The notes: generated by a model not told the origin, from the sequence alone. A stretch of 64,000 nt of DNA from Eleusine coracana subsp. coracana (GCA_032690845.1 CM064424.1:33243969-33307968); one strand, 5' to 3'. Shown: positions 20,591 through 34,403, counted from the first letter of the stretch. Numbers and translations are program-made.

Positions 20591-23500
20591 TGTTGGTGGC
20601 CCTTAAAACCCAATATCGCCCACCAACCGGTCAGGAAATGCAATGTAAAGACCAAAGTTTCATGAATATTTGTTTAAACTAATAAAGTTCCACAAGTTTT
20701 GGTGAAATGTGTGTTTGCAGGTTCAAGAGGGCCAAAATTATGTAAAAATATGAAGAAACGCCCCATCGACCGATCCTGCCATAAAACAGCCGACCGACAG
20801 GGTCGTATGAGACTAAAATTAGGGCCCGGCAGGGTCATGATAGCTGCAATCAGAACTCAGTCGACAGGGTCATATCGGGCTGAAATCAGCTACCCGGCTG
20901 GTTGAAACAGAGTCTCATCAGGCTGAACCATCCAACCCAACCGACTCTGCAAAACCCTCCAAAATAAGGTCATTTTCCATTCCCGGATTAAGGAGGGTAA
21001 AAAGTGGAGAAATAAAGGAGGCATCCACGTGACACAACTTGGACAAGTGAAGACATGACTTGGAGGGGGTCAGCACCAAAAAGGGGGCGCCGCCCGGCTT
21101 GCCAGGCCGCCCGGCCTGGGGTTTTCCCCCGGGGTGTCCAGCCCACTCGACCCATTATGCCTACCAATGCCAAATGGATAAAACGGTTGGGAACGAACCA
21201 AGGAACCGTCATCCAGACCAAATCTGAGACGTCCAAAGGAAGTCGATCGGAAATCGACTCAATCCAATGGCCGCCCCGCCTATCCTGCCGCCCGGCGATG
21301 CATGCCGCCCGGTGTGGCCCGCCACCCAGCGGGGGAAAATTTGACTCTCCTTCACCTACAAGTACCCGCCAACTCTTCGCCACCTATAAATAGAGGAGGA
21401 ATTTGGCAGAAATAAAAAAGGAAGCAAGTGAAACACATTGGAGTCCATTTTTCCACTACTTTTCTTACTTGTAGAGTAGGTTAGTTAGTCGGGAGTTAGA
21501 GTCTAGTCGAGAGCATCGCTCGGGATTCCAGAAATCATCTCGGAGTCTTGGTATGAGCTCTCTTGTATCTTTTCTCCTTTTGTGAGACTTATCTTTTATT
21601 AAATATAATTATCTTTTCCTTATTTATATTGTCAAGTATTTATCTTTACTAAGTCAATTTCTTCAAGTTACAATTATCAGGAAAGAACTTTGAATCTGTG
21701 ACACCCCAGGTGTCTCACCATAAATTAACAAATATGAGGAGCATTAATCATGGGAATTATAGCATGAAATGATAGGAGCCTAATCATTGATTTAATTCTA
21801 GGCAAATAAAAACCCTGCAACTAAGTTATTGAAGCAATTCAAAAATTTCAATACAACTCATGCTAAATAATTTCATCATCAGTTTGGTAATAATAAAATA
21901 GAATATTATGAATTTATTGGGCATTTTATCTGCTTGGCAAGATCCTTAATTAATTAATTGATTCTTAAGTAACTAATTAATGCATTTAATAAATTCTAAA
22001 AATATGTTTATGCAATTTTTAAATAAAATTCACTAGAGTGTTCTCCACCATTTAAATAGTCACTCCACCGAATTTCACCAATTTAGGAAATCCCTAGCTA
22101 TTTTATTTTGATTTATTAAAAACCAGCTTTGACCAGGGACTTGTTTGTAAGAAATCCAAAACTTGGAGGGCTGCAGCGCAAAATCTTTTTCTTCCTCCCT
22201 CCCTGGCGCAGAGCCCCCCCCCCCCCTACCGATGTCGGTGCACTGTCCGGCCCGCCTTCACCCCTCCACCTCAGAACCCAGCGCGTGCAACAGTGCGCTG
22301 CGCCGTTGACTCCCCCCCCCCCCCCCCCCCCCCTCTGCCTCTGCCGCTCTGTCCCCTCATCGCGAGCTCGCCCAACCTCCTCTTCTCCTCTCTGCATGCC
22401 ACTGAGCCGCACGGCAAGCTTTCAATTCCCGCCACTCTCCCGCTCCCTTTCCCCCGCTCACTTCCTGGCCCTTTGCTCCGCCTGAAACCGCACCGCAAGC
22501 TCCCGAGTACATTGCCCTCGCTCTCACCCTCTTCTCTCTCTCTCTCTCTCTCTCTCATTTCCGCTCTTTTTCCACGCTCTGCTTCTCACCGCCATTTCCA
22601 ACCCACGCTCGAGCTTGGGTCCTGCCCTCCCATTGCCACCAGAACTCAACCCACACCACCAACCCGCGCGCACGCATCCCCGTGCCTTTCGCTCGACAAA
22701 TCCCCGTGTGAGCTGGGGCTAATTTGAAGAAAACCAGGAAGAGCACCTCCAGCGAGTTCCCCCACCGCCGGCCAGGAATTCTCGAGCCACGGTGAGCCAT
22801 TCTTCAATTTAGTGCACACACAAGTTCCTTACCCATGCACGAACCAAACTAAGTCGATGTGCTTTTGTTTCTTGGCTTGAGTTAGGAATAGTTCCTATCT
22901 TCCCTGGCCGCCATCTCTGCTACGTCGGATCCGAGCCGCCTCATCGACGAGCCCCTATCTCTGGTCGTCCTCACTGAACGCTGCCCAGATGCCGGTCCTC
23001 TCCTCACCGTCGTGAAGCTCTACGAGAAGACGACCATCGATTTTGAGCCCCGTAGTTAAAACGCGACGTCACCGAAGCCCTCTCCTTCCGCTATCTCGTC
23101 GCCGATGATCTTCCGGTGAGCCACTTCCCCCTTGAACCCTGCCAACCATTCCGCCTAGACGTGCAAGTCATTTTTCTGCTCTCGCGACGGGCTTTCCCCG
23201 CGCACAGCCGCCGGTTGCGAGCCCTCCGGCCACCCCGCTCCGACGAGCCTATTAGCCGTCCTTCTGGCGCCTACGTGGCCACCATGTGGATCCGACCTGG
23301 CACCCACGTGGCTCCGACGTGGAAACCCCTTAAACCAGAAATATGTCCAGAAATTGCCATAAAGTGCTAAACACTTTGAAAAATCCTAGTACATTGAATT
23401 TAACTCCAATGAAGCTGAAACAAAATTGGTTAGTTTCATTTCGGATTGCTCTATTTTAGTAAAATAATAAATAATTGTCACTATACATTTATTTTTGTTA

Positions 23501-24157
23501 ACATATTTAATTGTCCAAACACAAATTTATTCACCAGAAATTCTAGGAATGGAATTAAATCTTATTTTTGGCATGCTTAGTAAAAATATGATTATCTACC
23601 ACCACAAATATTGGTTTGGCAAAATATGAATTATTTTAAGCTCTGGAATTTATTTAGTATGTTTGCTTAAATTAGTTCTAGTAATTATTCTATAATTAAT
23701 TGGCCCTTGCCACTTGGCACAAAAATCACTCTTAGAAGCCCCTGTACCCAGTAAAACACACAAGTCCAGAACCTAAATTTACTTAATTAACTAAATTGAT
23801 TGACTCATATCACTATTTTACTTTAATAAATGCTAGTAATTAGAATAATAATATCTAGAGGTTGTAAATTGATAAAAATGCAATTCACCTATATCTCTAT
23901 TCATGATAAATCACTCAGGTCCAGAATCATTTGGTTACTATTTTAATTGCTTGATTGTTCTGAAAAACTATAACAAACCTAAATAAATGAATAACACACA
24001 TAAAATGATGAAACTTTAAATTGTTTCTCTGAAGCATATGGCTTCGAGAACATAATAATAATTTATTTGACATCAAAACACGATGTGCTTGCATATATCA
24101 TATCATTGCATATAACGGTGTTAGGACAATACCGTTAACACCTTTGTCATCATATAG

Positions 24158-24250
24158 GTAACGACAACCAAGAGCCCGAAGAGGATCATCAGAAGGATAC
24201 TGAGTCTCCGGAACAAGAGATTGAAGTTGCTAACACTAGTGTCGATCCAG
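24158..24250 (+). CDS. Putative LTR-embedded exon X (copy 2)
   Basis: Duplicate of 7152-7244: 93 nt, phase 1/1, open, same acceptor-like and GC-donor-like borders, with one Gln codon changed to Pro (CAG to CCG). Confidence 0.4.
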
Positions 24251-25256
24251 GCAAGCCCCGGTTTTCATTCGCCATTTTATAAAGTTGCTAGTTATCAATA
24301 TTACTAGTGTCTAAGATTATTGTTGCATTAGTTCATAGGACTTGATTGGAACCCACTTGCATGATACCCAATGACCTATACCACTGTCATTTGAACCTTG
24401 GTAGTATCAATACTGTGTCGCTTCACTTAATAACTACTAGGCACGATAGATATCATTACTAAGAATGAACTTGACCACTGGAATGGGACTTATAAAAGAA
24501 GTTTATTTTGATGTCATGACCGGGCAGGGATGATGCATGTGTAGGTTTGCAGCAATACATGGGTGTTGACTGCGGTAGCCCTGCCTTGTCGAACCTAGGA
24601 CCCGTCCGTGGTCGGCCCCTTGGTCAAGTATTGAACAGTACTGAATGCATGCTAGTCTATGGGCACTAGTAAACTGATGTAGCATTGACGCGGCAATGAG
24701 GACGGTACCTAGTTCAGTGGTCGTTGACCCTTCTGCTGCTGGAGTGGGCGGTTCATACCGCGAAGTACTGTTGGCAGGACGGCATGCCCACTTGCTGAGA
24801 CTGGACCCAGACTGAGTTGTTTTTCATCCTTGCGAAAGGTTGCCATATACGACCTTAATTGTTGTGTATGTGTCATGTATCTCGGGTTATCCTAGCTGGT
24901 GTAAATCAATTGCAATTGTTGTCCCTCGCAGTAATGAGTACCACTTGGTCACTGAGTTGTCACGTAGTTGCACATGGTACTTGGGAATTGATTATGATGC
25001 TTATTGTTGATATTACTATTATGGCTCTTATGTTGTACTTACCTTGTGTATTGCTATATTATCTTATTGTTGCAACTAAAGTTACATTCTGCTCTACCCA
25101 GTTAATTGAGAAGTAAAACTTGATAGAACTAATAGGTTGCTTAGTGCGAGTCTTTTCAAACAAGCCACCTATTAGAGCCATTGCATGCCTAGATGTCCGA
25201 CGGATAAGTCTTGCTGAGTAATTAGTACTCAGGCTTTGTGCCACAATTGTTTTAAG

Positions 25257-25360
25257 GTAATGAAGAGGTACAGTTGCCTGAGAATGTGCTGCCCTGGGAC
25301 ATGCAAGTCCCTGAGGGTTGGACTGCCCACTGGGAGTCTGACTCGCCGCCGCGGTATTGA
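25257..25360 (+). CDS. Putative LTR-embedded exon Y (copy 2)
   Basis: Duplicate of 8251-8354, open to TGA at 25,358-25,360, with one Glu codon changed to Gln near the start. Confidence 0.35.
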
Positions 25361-26412
25361 TGTGTGTTGCTAGAGTGATGGTTCTTCGGGCAGGAACCAT
25401 TACTATGTTGTATCGTCGATCTTGTACCTCCTTATCGTTATTCGCTTCCGCTGTGTTTTCAAAACATTATGAACTTGTAATATTCCGCTGCACTCTGATG
25501 ACTTAATGATGTAATATTCAACTGAAATTCGATCAAATGTTGTATTATCAAGTGTCTGTGCTATCAGCACCGTCGGGACCTCGATCCTCCGGGAAGGGGC
25601 GCCACAGAAGCATAGTTTACTAGATTCCTGGCTTGGATTTAATTAAGTTTAGTTCTTGAATAGAACTTAGACTTGGTTATTTCCCGGCTATTCTTCCGCT
25701 AGGCCAACAAAAGAATATCTAGTGAAGGCATAGGAGCGGTGCCTAAGTTAACACTAGCTGGATTTGCATTCGTCCCCACGGGCTTTGTAGTAGGCGGCAG
25801 GTGGTGACAGCAATGTCCGTCCATTTAGTATTCCACCACATTCAGGAAGTCTCAAGCAGGGTTGTCTAGTGGTAACGTGCCCACTAGTGCACGAGGTTAG
25901 TTACCGACCCTATTAGTGGATCGTTGTCGTGCCCTGAAGTAAGCTTATAGGTGAAAGACTCGAGGTTGTACATGGATTTGGTGTAAGGACTCAACCCGAG
26001 TAACTAGGAATTTTGACGCTTGACTAGATTAAGGAAAGTTTATCTTAGGAATTCTAGACTTGGACTCGCTGTCCTCTCGGTGAGCTTAATCGATCTCTTT
26101 TATCTATCTTAGTGTGGATTTCTCCCGTATCACTGCTTCCCTGTTTATCATTGAGTATCTTTACCCCCGTCTTTGGTCAGTTGGTATAACTCTTATAGTC
26201 ATATCTTTGTTAAACCAAGATACTCTTACGCCTAGCTTCCCTGAGGAAAATAAATACGATACCTTAGAATACTCCTGGGTGAAATGCTACAATAGATGTT
26301 CCGTGCGCTTGCGGATTAGTTCACTCTTCTCTTAAAGCATAACAAACATCAATCAACACTTCAAGTGTTGTTACTAGATAATATTTTGGTGTGACGTTAA
26401 GAAGTGCCAACA

Positions 26413-27771
26413 GGTCACCTCAGGGAATGTCGTGTACTGCTCCTTCGTCACTAGGCCCATCCTCCTCAAGAGATAGCAGATGTAGGGACCATAGACCAAG
26501 AGACGTCCTCCAACCCTCTCAGAGATAACCTCCTCCATCTCTCCAATGAGAAGGTCTGCCAAGTCGAAAGTCTGCCTCCTTAGAATGGCTGCTACAACCC
26601 ACTGGTGTAAGAGTGTGAACTCCTCTCTGTAGCCAGACCTGGGAATGATAGTCCTAGTGACTATCGCTCTGACCACCTTGGCCTCTGCAGTGAGTCTCGT
26701 TGGGCATCTCTCAAATCCTGGGGTGTGTGGAGGTGGGAAAGCGATCGACACTAGGTTGTCTAAAGGCAGCTTCCCTCCCTGAGGTCTGCGTGGTTGCTCC
26801 AGTGTACCGTAGGCACTCCTATAAAGCTGAAAGTATGAAGCCAGGAGTCCTAGGTTGGCAATCAAGTCCTGCCTGGTGACTCACTGTGGCTGCCCTCTAA
26901 ATAGGAACCGGAACTCTGATCGGTCTCTGGCAACCCACAACATTGAGTAGAACTCGAGGACTATATCCTCTCTGTATAGGTGTGGAGCAGTAACTAGCTC
27001 TGCTAGCCCTGGTAAGTACATAAAGTACTGCTCCATGTCTATGCCTGTGGCCCTCCTCATGGCCTGGTAGGTGGTGTACTGCTGCAGTACAAACACCTTG
27101 TCTCTCGTCCTCATGGCCAGACAGCATCTCAGGCCCTCACCAATCCTCCTCTAGAGGGCTATCCAGTACCTCTCTCCAACAGGAGGGTCTCTGGGGACTA
27201 GAACCCAGTGCTCGAAAGGTACCAAGCGAAGTACCTTAAGGTCCTTTGCAAGAACCTTAAGGATATCCGGCTCTCCGGCTGCCTGAACTAGTCTCTGCAG
27301 CCTCCTCGTGCACACCTCACAGGTGCACCTCGGGTCTCCTACCTGGTGAGCTGTCCTCTGTGGAACAGTATGCTCAGTCTCCTCCTGAACCAGCTCCTCA
27401 GACTCTAAGGTCTCCTCCTCTACGGCCTCCTCATCCTCAGACTCCTCCATCTGTCTGGAGGATCCCTGCTCTATAGTTCTCGACGATATCCCCTGACAGG
27501 AAACCGGAGTACACTACGGCCACGGCAGTGGCACTACTGCAACAGCCAGAGGTGCAGTCCTCTACCTGGTGCTCCTCCTCAGACCATGTGCCTGACGAGG
27601 CTGCTCTAGGATCAGCCATGTCCCCGGAGTTCTCCGTGACTGATCCATGGCATCTAGGTGCCTAGCCACTCTCCTGGCTCTCTCCGCCTTTGGGTCCAGT
27701 CTTGGTCTCTTCTTGGTCTTGGGCTTCTCAGGCATCTTTTCCTTGCCCTTGTCCTATCCTGACCTTGCCAT
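26413..27771 (-). pseudogene. Athila-like ORF, minus strand (copy 2)
   Basis: Duplicate of 9408-10,766 with fewer stops: a 163-codon frame (26,374-26,865) and a 99-codon acidic plus CxCxxC frame (27,151-27,450) are intact here but interrupted in copy 1. Stops common to both copies lie near 26,881, near 27,151 and at the sixth codon after the first ATG (27,769-27,771). It is cut on the left by the Athila LTR. Confidence 0.5.
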
Positions 27772-28408
27772 CTGATTGCTTCTCTGCTATCACTGCATGC
27801 ACATAGGTGTAGATGATATAAGCATGGAAACCTAATACATCTATAAGCAAAGCACCACTAGGAAAGAATACGCAATAGAAATCCTAGCACTGAATGAAGG
27901 ACATGATCACTAGGCAATTATGCAAAGTAACAATAATGGTCATCGACTATATGTGGCTGGTATGAATCATCTAGTGTACAGTCAAATAATAGGCAATAAG
28001 ATCTAGCTGTAGTCTAGACAGGAGACAAACCCTAGAATTGCAATTAATAGATATGTAGGAAATTAATTGCAACCTAGGTTGAGCTAATTAATTAATTAAT
28101 GCTACTAAAGATCTAATTGCATCAATTAACTAAATTACTCGAAATTCAGGGCATTATCGATGAAAGGAGTGAAAGCTCAATACCCTCGAAAACTCGAAGC
28201 CGAAAACTGAAGAGAACACGCGATCGATCACTGGAAAGCTCAAACTTCAGGGAAACCGACAATAGAAGAAGTGAAAAGATGAAATCTTTTCACTCTAGCA
28301 ATCGCTAGAGCTTGGCTATGCGCAAGTGCGGGGAAGAGCTCGGCGGGCGGCTGTGCAGACAGCAGCGATGGCGTGCGGCATGGCGGAGGCACCTTAGTAG
28401 AGGCAGTG
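27772..28408. other. Unassigned flank (copy 2), ends in target site CAGTG
   Basis: Duplicate of 10,767-11,403, including the paired hairpins (near 28,270-28,310). CAGTG at 28,404-28,408 is the left target-site duplication of the CRM-type array. No gene seen. Confidence 0.5.
28404..28408. repeat. Left target-site duplication CAGTG of the array
   Basis: CAGTG immediately before the first array LTR. The same 5 bp follow the last LTR at 36,047-36,051. Confidence 0.85.
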
Positions 28409-29170
28409 TGATGTAGATATGGCCCGATCTTCCGAGAGGTAAGGGGATAAACTCGAATTTGGGGAACTCGGCGTCGACGACCCGGCTTGAATCAGACAAG
28501 ATTCAACCCCGCAACCGTTACACCAAGTACAACTTGATTGTTCCTGCAACCGAAATCGAGAACACAAGCAAGAGAGGATAAACACGCAATCTGAAATTGC
28601 AAATATGGATGAAGCAAATCACAAGAAAAGGTTCAAGCTCTGAACACAAAAGGACTAATCGCCACAGTGGTGTAGAACAAGAACAGGGGCCCTGGATTAC
28701 TGTAAAAGGACTTGTCGCCACAGTTACAATAATTCGATCAAGTTTCTCTCTGGAAAACTGAACTAAACAAAACCCGAAACTAAAAGATGGCGGCTACTGA
28801 GTTGATGTAGCAAATAAAGACGTCCTAGGGTTTTGGGCGACCAGGGGGGCGCCCACAACATGGGCTTAAGGCCCGACACGATACATGGCCAAGTTGGCCC
28901 AAAATAGGTGGCAGAGCACCTTGTCATGGTCACATATTATGACTCACGACTCTTCTGGAGCTAGGACCAGAACCAAAACGATGGTGTCGTCGTCCTATTT
29001 CCAACACATCAAAGAACGCCTCGTTTGGACGTCGGATGTGGGAGATATCATCAAAACCGTGAAGGGGTGTCGGCTGAATCCGAGACGAAAGCGGCGACCG
29101 AGTTGGTGACGACTTGTAACTTCGGGAAGGCCATGATATACGCGTATCCAGCATGGTGATGTCCTCATCA
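28409..29170 (-). mobile_element. CRM-type 3' LTR of array (copy 2)
   Basis: 762 bp, counterpart of 11,404-12,165, preceded by the target duplication and followed by the polypurine tract. Confidence 0.88.
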
Positions 29171-30553
29171 TCCTCCCCTTCTTGAATTGGAGTCGCCCTC
29201 GACTCCATCTCAGCATCAATCTCCTGCGAAAGGTTAGTACTAGCAGAATGCAAAGTACAGGATACATGACCATCAATAGAAGATATATCATGACAAAGCA
29301 TAGTATAGCAAGGTGCATCATGATTATCACAAAGATCAGTAACAGTAGATGTCATAGCAAGAAAAGCACCTCCCTTTAACTGAATAGCCTTATGTTTCAT
29401 ATCAGAAAGTTGTTTGTTATCATGTTTATTCTCAGTATTTTCAGCAAGCAGTTTAAAATGATTTCTAATATCAGCAGGCAATAACGGATGCAATGTAATA
29501 TTCCTGTCCTTATGCACGAATGTATATGTATTTGTTCTACCCTGATGGGTAGCATCCGTATCATATTCCCATGGACGGCCTAATAAAAGCGAACATCCTT
29601 GCATAGGTACAACATGAAAATCAACAAAGTCTTGATAAGAACCTACTGAAAAGTGTATGCGTGCTGATCGAGTTACCTGTGCCGTACCACTATTGTTGAA
29701 CCATTTGATGTGGTAGGGCTGATGTTGTGCATGCGTGGTCAAGCCAAGTTTGCTTACCAAATCAGAACTTACCAAGTTGTTACAGCTCCCAGTATCAATG
29801 ATGGTGAGAACACGGCGGTCCGCAACAATGAGGTACATGTAGAATAAATTGTTGTGTTGTTGTTCTTCCTCTTGTCCCACCCGAGTGGTCAACACACACT
29901 GTACAATGAGGCTAGGAAAGCCTGCGGTGGCAGCAATAGAATCAATGGCGGTAGTCTCCTGCTCCTCCGTCGAATCTACAACAAGGTTAGGCATACGAGC
30001 AAATTCATCTTCAACGTCACTAGAACTTTCATACCCATCAGCGGTAGCGATGAAAGCACGACGACTAGGGCAATACTTCATGACATGTCCCATGCCCATG
30101 CAGCGGTGGCAAATTATGGGGGTGGAGGAGCCACTCCTAGTACCGGAAGTAGTAACCTTCTTCTGGTGTTGGTGCTGCACACTAGACGATTGCGCTGTAG
30201 AAGTAGGCGCAAGTGGAAAAGTTGTTGCTGGTGTCTTAGCAACATCACTCTTCAAGTTCTCTACTCCAGTGTGTTGCTGGAGATATTGCTCAGTGTTGGA
30301 CCTGCAAGATTGTTGTGGAAGGCGATCTTGTACTTCTCGTTCAGCCTTAAGAGCAATATGTTACAATTGGCTGAACCTATTCCACTCTTTATAGTCGACA
30401 ATATTCTGGATATCATGGTTCAAACCACCAAAAAATCTAGCACTAGTTTCAAGATCATCTTCATGTATATCACAATGTGCTAAACCAATAAGCAATTCCT
30501 GATAATATTCCTCTACTGTTTTACTACCTTGTGTTAAAGATATGGCCCGATCT
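29171..30553 (-). pseudogene. CRM-type gag-protease segment 1 (copy 2)
   Basis: The best-preserved gag-protease frame here: open from 30,255 to the LTR end at 28,930 (441 codons). It contains the gag C-terminal part, zinc knuckle (CHRCMGMGHVMKYC), protease DTGS, linker, acidic end and LTR-encoded tail. Upstream, stops near 30,365 and the truncation scar remove the gag N-terminus. Unlike its copy-1 counterpart, the two downstream stops are absent, so these arose in copy 1 after duplication or were converted here. Confidence 0.78.
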
Positions 30554-31315
30554 TGATATAGATATGGCCCGATCTTCCGAGAGGTAAGGGGATAAACTCG
30601 AATTTAGGGAACTCGGCGTCGACGACCCGGCTTGAATCAGACAAGATTCAACCCCGCAACCGTTACACCAAGTACAACTTGATTGTTCCTGCAAGCGAAA
30701 TCGAGAACACAAGCAAGAGAGGATAAACACGCAATCTAAAATTGCAAATATGGATCAAGCGAATCACAAGAAAAGGTTCAAGCTCTAAACACAAAAGGAC
30801 TAATCGCCACAGTGGTGTAGAACAAGAACAGGGGCCCTGGATTACTGTAAAAGGACTTGTCACCACAGTTACAATAATTCGATCAAGTTTCTCTCTGGAA
30901 AACTGAACTAAACAAAACCCAAAACTAAAAGACGGCGGCTACTGAGTTTATGTAGGAAACAAAGACGTCCTAGGGTTGGGGGCGACCAGGGGGGCGCCCA
31001 CAACATGGGCTTAAGGCCCGACACGATACATGGCCAAGTTGGCCCAAAATAGGTGGCACAGCACCTTGTCATGGTCACATATTATGACTCACAACCCTTC
31101 TGGAGCTAGGACCAGAACCAAAATGACGGCGTCATCGTCCTCTTTGCAACACATCAAAGAACGCATCGTTTGGACGTCGGATGTGGGAGATATCATCAAA
31201 ACCGTGAAGGGGTGTCGGCTGAATCCGAGACGAACGCGGCGACCGAGTTGGTGACGACTTGTAACTTGGGGAAGGCCATGATATACGCGTATCTAGCATG
31301 GTGATGTCCTCATCA
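30554..31315 (-). mobile_element. CRM-type LTR 2 of array (copy 2)
   Basis: 762 bp, counterpart of 13,549-14,308, with the same scar (atatggcccgatct) on its left side. Confidence 0.87.
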
Positions 31316-32698
31316 TCCTCCCCTTCTTGAATTGGAGTCGCCCTCGACTCCATCTCAGCATCAATCTCCTGCAAAAGGTTAGTACTAGCAGAATGCAAAC
31401 TACAAGATACATGACCATCAATAGAAGATATATCATGACAAAGCATAGTATAGAAAGGTGCATCATGATTATCACAAAGATCAGTAACAGTAGATGTCAT
31501 AGCAAGAAAAGCACCTCCCTTTAACTGAATAGCCTTATGTTTAACATCAGAAAGTTGTTTGTTATCATGTTTATTCTCAGTATTTTCAGCAAGCAGTTTA
31601 AAATGATTTCTAATATCAGCAGGCAATAACGGATGCAATGTAATATTCCTGTCCTTATGAACGAATGTATATGTATTTGTTCTACTATGATGGACAGCAT
31701 CCGTATCATATTCCCATGGACGGCCTAATAAAAGCGAACATGCTTGCATAGGTACAACATGAAAATCAACAAAGTCTTGATAAGAACCTACTGAAAAGTG
31801 TATGCGTGTTGATCGAGTTACCTGTGCCGTACCACTATTGTTGAACCATTTGATGTGGAAGGGCTGATGTTGTGCATGCGTGGTCAAGCCAAGTTTCCTT
31901 ACCAAATCAGAACTTACCAAGTTGTTACAGCTCCCAGTATCAATGATGGTGAGAACACGGCGGTCCACAACAATGAGGTACATGTAGAATAAATTGTTGT
32001 GTTGTTGTTCTTCCTCTTGTCCCACCCGAGTGGTCAACACACACTGTACAATAAGGCTAGGAAAGCCTGCGGTGGCAGCAATAGAATCAATGGCGGTAGT
32101 CTCCTGCTCCTCCGTCGAATCTACAACAAGGTTAGGCATACGAGCAAATTCATCTTCAACGTCACTAGAACTTTCATACCCATCAGCGGTAGCGATGAAA
32201 GCACGACGACTAGGGCAATACTTCATGACATGTCCCATGCCCTTGCAGCGGTGGCAAATTATGGTGGTGGAGGAGCCACTCCTAGTACCGGAAGTAGTAA
32301 CCTTCTTCTGGTGTTGGTGCTGCACACTAGACGATTACGCTGCAGAAGTAGGCGCAAGTGGAAAAGATGTTGCTGGTGTCTTAGCAACATGACTCTTCAA
32401 GTTCTCTACTCCAGTGTGTTGCTGGAGATATTGCTCAGTGTTGGACCTGCAAGATTGTTGTGGAAGGCGATCTTGTACTTCTCGTTCAGCCTTAAGAGCA
32501 ATATGATACAATTGGCTGAACCTATTCCACTCTTTATAGTCGACAATATTCTGGATATCACGGTTCAAACCACCAAAAAATCTAGCACTAGTTTCAAGAT
32601 CATCTTCATGTATATCACAACGTGCTAAACCAATAAGCAATTCCTGATAATATTCCTCTACTGTTTTACTACCTTGTGTTAAAGATATGGCACGATCT
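31316..32698 (-). pseudogene. CRM-type gag-protease segment 2 (copy 2)
   Basis: Knuckle (CHRCKGMGHVMKYC), protease DTGS, acidic end and LTR tail are open from 32,325 leftwards. A stop near 32,333 separates them from the gag C-terminal part (32,335-32,640). This stop is shared with 15,326, identifying the two as counterparts. Copy 1 continues to the gag N-terminus, whereas here the gag is cut at the common scar. Confidence 0.78.
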
Positions 32699-33460
32699 TG
32701 ATGTAGATATGGCCCGATCTTCCGAGAGGTAAGGGAATAAACTCGAATTTAGGGAACTCGGCGTCGACGACCCGGCTTGAATCAGACAAGATTCAACCCC
32801 GCAACCGTTACACCAAGTACAACTTGATTGTTCCTGCAAGCGAAATCGAGAACACAAGCAAGAGAGGATAAACACGCAATCTAAAATTGCAAATATGGAT
32901 CAAGCGAATCACAAGAAAAGGTTCAAGCTCTGAACACAAAAGGACTAATCGCCACAGTGGTGTAGAACAAGAACAGGGGCCCTGGATTACTGTAAAGGGA
33001 CTTGTCACCACAGTTACAATAATTCGATCAAGTTTCTCTCTGGAAAACTGAACTAAACAAAACCCGAAACTAAAAGACGGCGGCTACTGAGTTTATGTAG
33101 GAAACAAAGACGTCCTAGGGTTGGGGGCGACCAGGGGGGCGCCCACAACATGGGCTTAAGGCCCGACACGATATATGGCCAAGTTGGCCCAAAATAGGTG
33201 GCACAGCACCTTGTCATGGTCACATATTATGACTCACGATCCTTCTGGAGCTAGGACCAGAACCAAAATAACGGCATCGTCGTCCTCTTTGCAACGCATC
33301 AAAGAACGCCTCGTTTGGATGTCGGATGTGGGAGATATCATCAAAACCGTGAAGGGATGTCGGCTGAATCCGAGACGAACGCGGTGACCGAGTTGGTGAC
33401 GACTTGTAACTTGGGGAAGGCCATGATATACGCGTATCCAGCATGGTGATGTCCTCATCA
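32699..33460 (-). mobile_element. CRM-type LTR 3 of array, only in copy 2
   Basis: 762 bp, with the same scar on its left. No counterpart in copy 1, so it marks the extra unit. Confidence 0.87.
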
Positions 33461-34403
33461 TCCTCCCCTTCTTGAATTGGAGTCGCCCTCGACTCCATCT
33501 CAGCATCAATCTCCTGCAAAAGGTTAGTACTAGCAGAATGCAAACTACAAGATACATGACCATCAATAGAAGATATATCATGACAAAGCATAGTATAGCA
33601 AGGTGCATCATGATTATCACAAAGATCAGTAACAGTAGATGTCATAGCAAGAAAAGCACCTCCCTTTAACTGAATAGCCTTATGTTTAACATCAGAAAGT
33701 TGTTTGTTATCATGTTTATTCTCAGTATTTTCAGCAAGCAGTTTAATATGATTTATAATATCAGCAGGCAATAACAGATGCAAAGTAATATTCCTGTCCT
33801 TATGAACGAATGTATATGTATTTGTTCTACCATGATGGACAGCATCCGTATCATATTCCCATGGACGGCCCAATAAAAGCGAACATGCTTGCATAGGTAC
33901 AACATGAAAATCAGCAAAGTCTTGATAAGAACCTACTGAAAAGTGTATGCGTGCTGATCGAGTTACCTGTGCCGTACCACTATTGTTGAACCATTTGATG
34001 TGGTAGGGCTGATGTAGTGCATGCGTGGTCAAGCCAAGTTTGCTTACCAAATCAGAACTTACCAAGTTGTTACAGCTCCCAGTATCAATGATGGTGAGAA
34101 CACGACGGTCCGCAACAATAAGATACATGTAGAATAAATTGTTGCGTTGTTGTTCTTCCTCTTGTCCCACCCGAGTGGTCAACACACGCTGTACAATGAG
34201 GCTAGGAAAGCCCGCGGTGGCAGCAATAGAATCAATGGCGGTAGTCTCCTGCTCCTCGGTCGAATCTACAGCAAGGTTAGGCATACGAGCAAATTCATCT
34301 TCAACATCACTAGAACTTTCATACCCATCAGCGGCAGCGATGAAAGCACGACGACTAGGGCAATCCTTCATGACATGTCCCATGTCCTTGCAGCGGTGGC
34401 AAA
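33461..34403 (-). pseudogene. CRM-type gag-protease segment 3, cut at the zinc knuckle
   Basis: Open from 34,383 leftwards: end of the zinc knuckle (MGHVMKDC), protease with DTGS, linker, acidic end and LTR tail. The sequence breaks within the knuckle at about 34,403 and continues directly into leader sequence. Relative to 14,309-16,890, a piece of about 1.6 kb (knuckle to leader) has been deleted. Confidence 0.75.

Larger units (their letters stand above)
21697..25606 (+). mobile_element. Tekay/Del-type solo LTR, family A (copy 2)
   Basis: Duplicate of 4705-8600 with flanks GAATC and GAAGC. The CT microsatellite and the C runs in the GC-rich zone differ in length from copy 1 (C22 at 22,312-22,333 versus C11). 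Confidence 0.72.
20591..26412 (+). mobile_element. Athila-type 3' LTR, interrupted (copy 2)
   Basis: Starts TGTTGGTGG at 20,591 and ends GTGCCAACA at 26,412, interrupted by a solo LTR at 21,697-25,606. It carries an 8-bp insertion near 20,697 relative to copy 1. Its 3' terminus is a perfect inverted complement of TGTTGG; copy 1 has A in place of G one base before (taccaaca). Confidence 0.8.
16891..32686 (+). repeat. Tandem segmental duplication, copy 2
   Basis: Collinear with copy 1 from the RNase H fragment to base 32,686 (matching 15,679). There copy 1 continues into the gag N-terminus, but copy 2 jumps to another LTR of the array. Beyond that, copy 2 runs on into the original right flank of the array (LTR and target duplication at 36,046-36,051). 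Confidence 0.92.
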
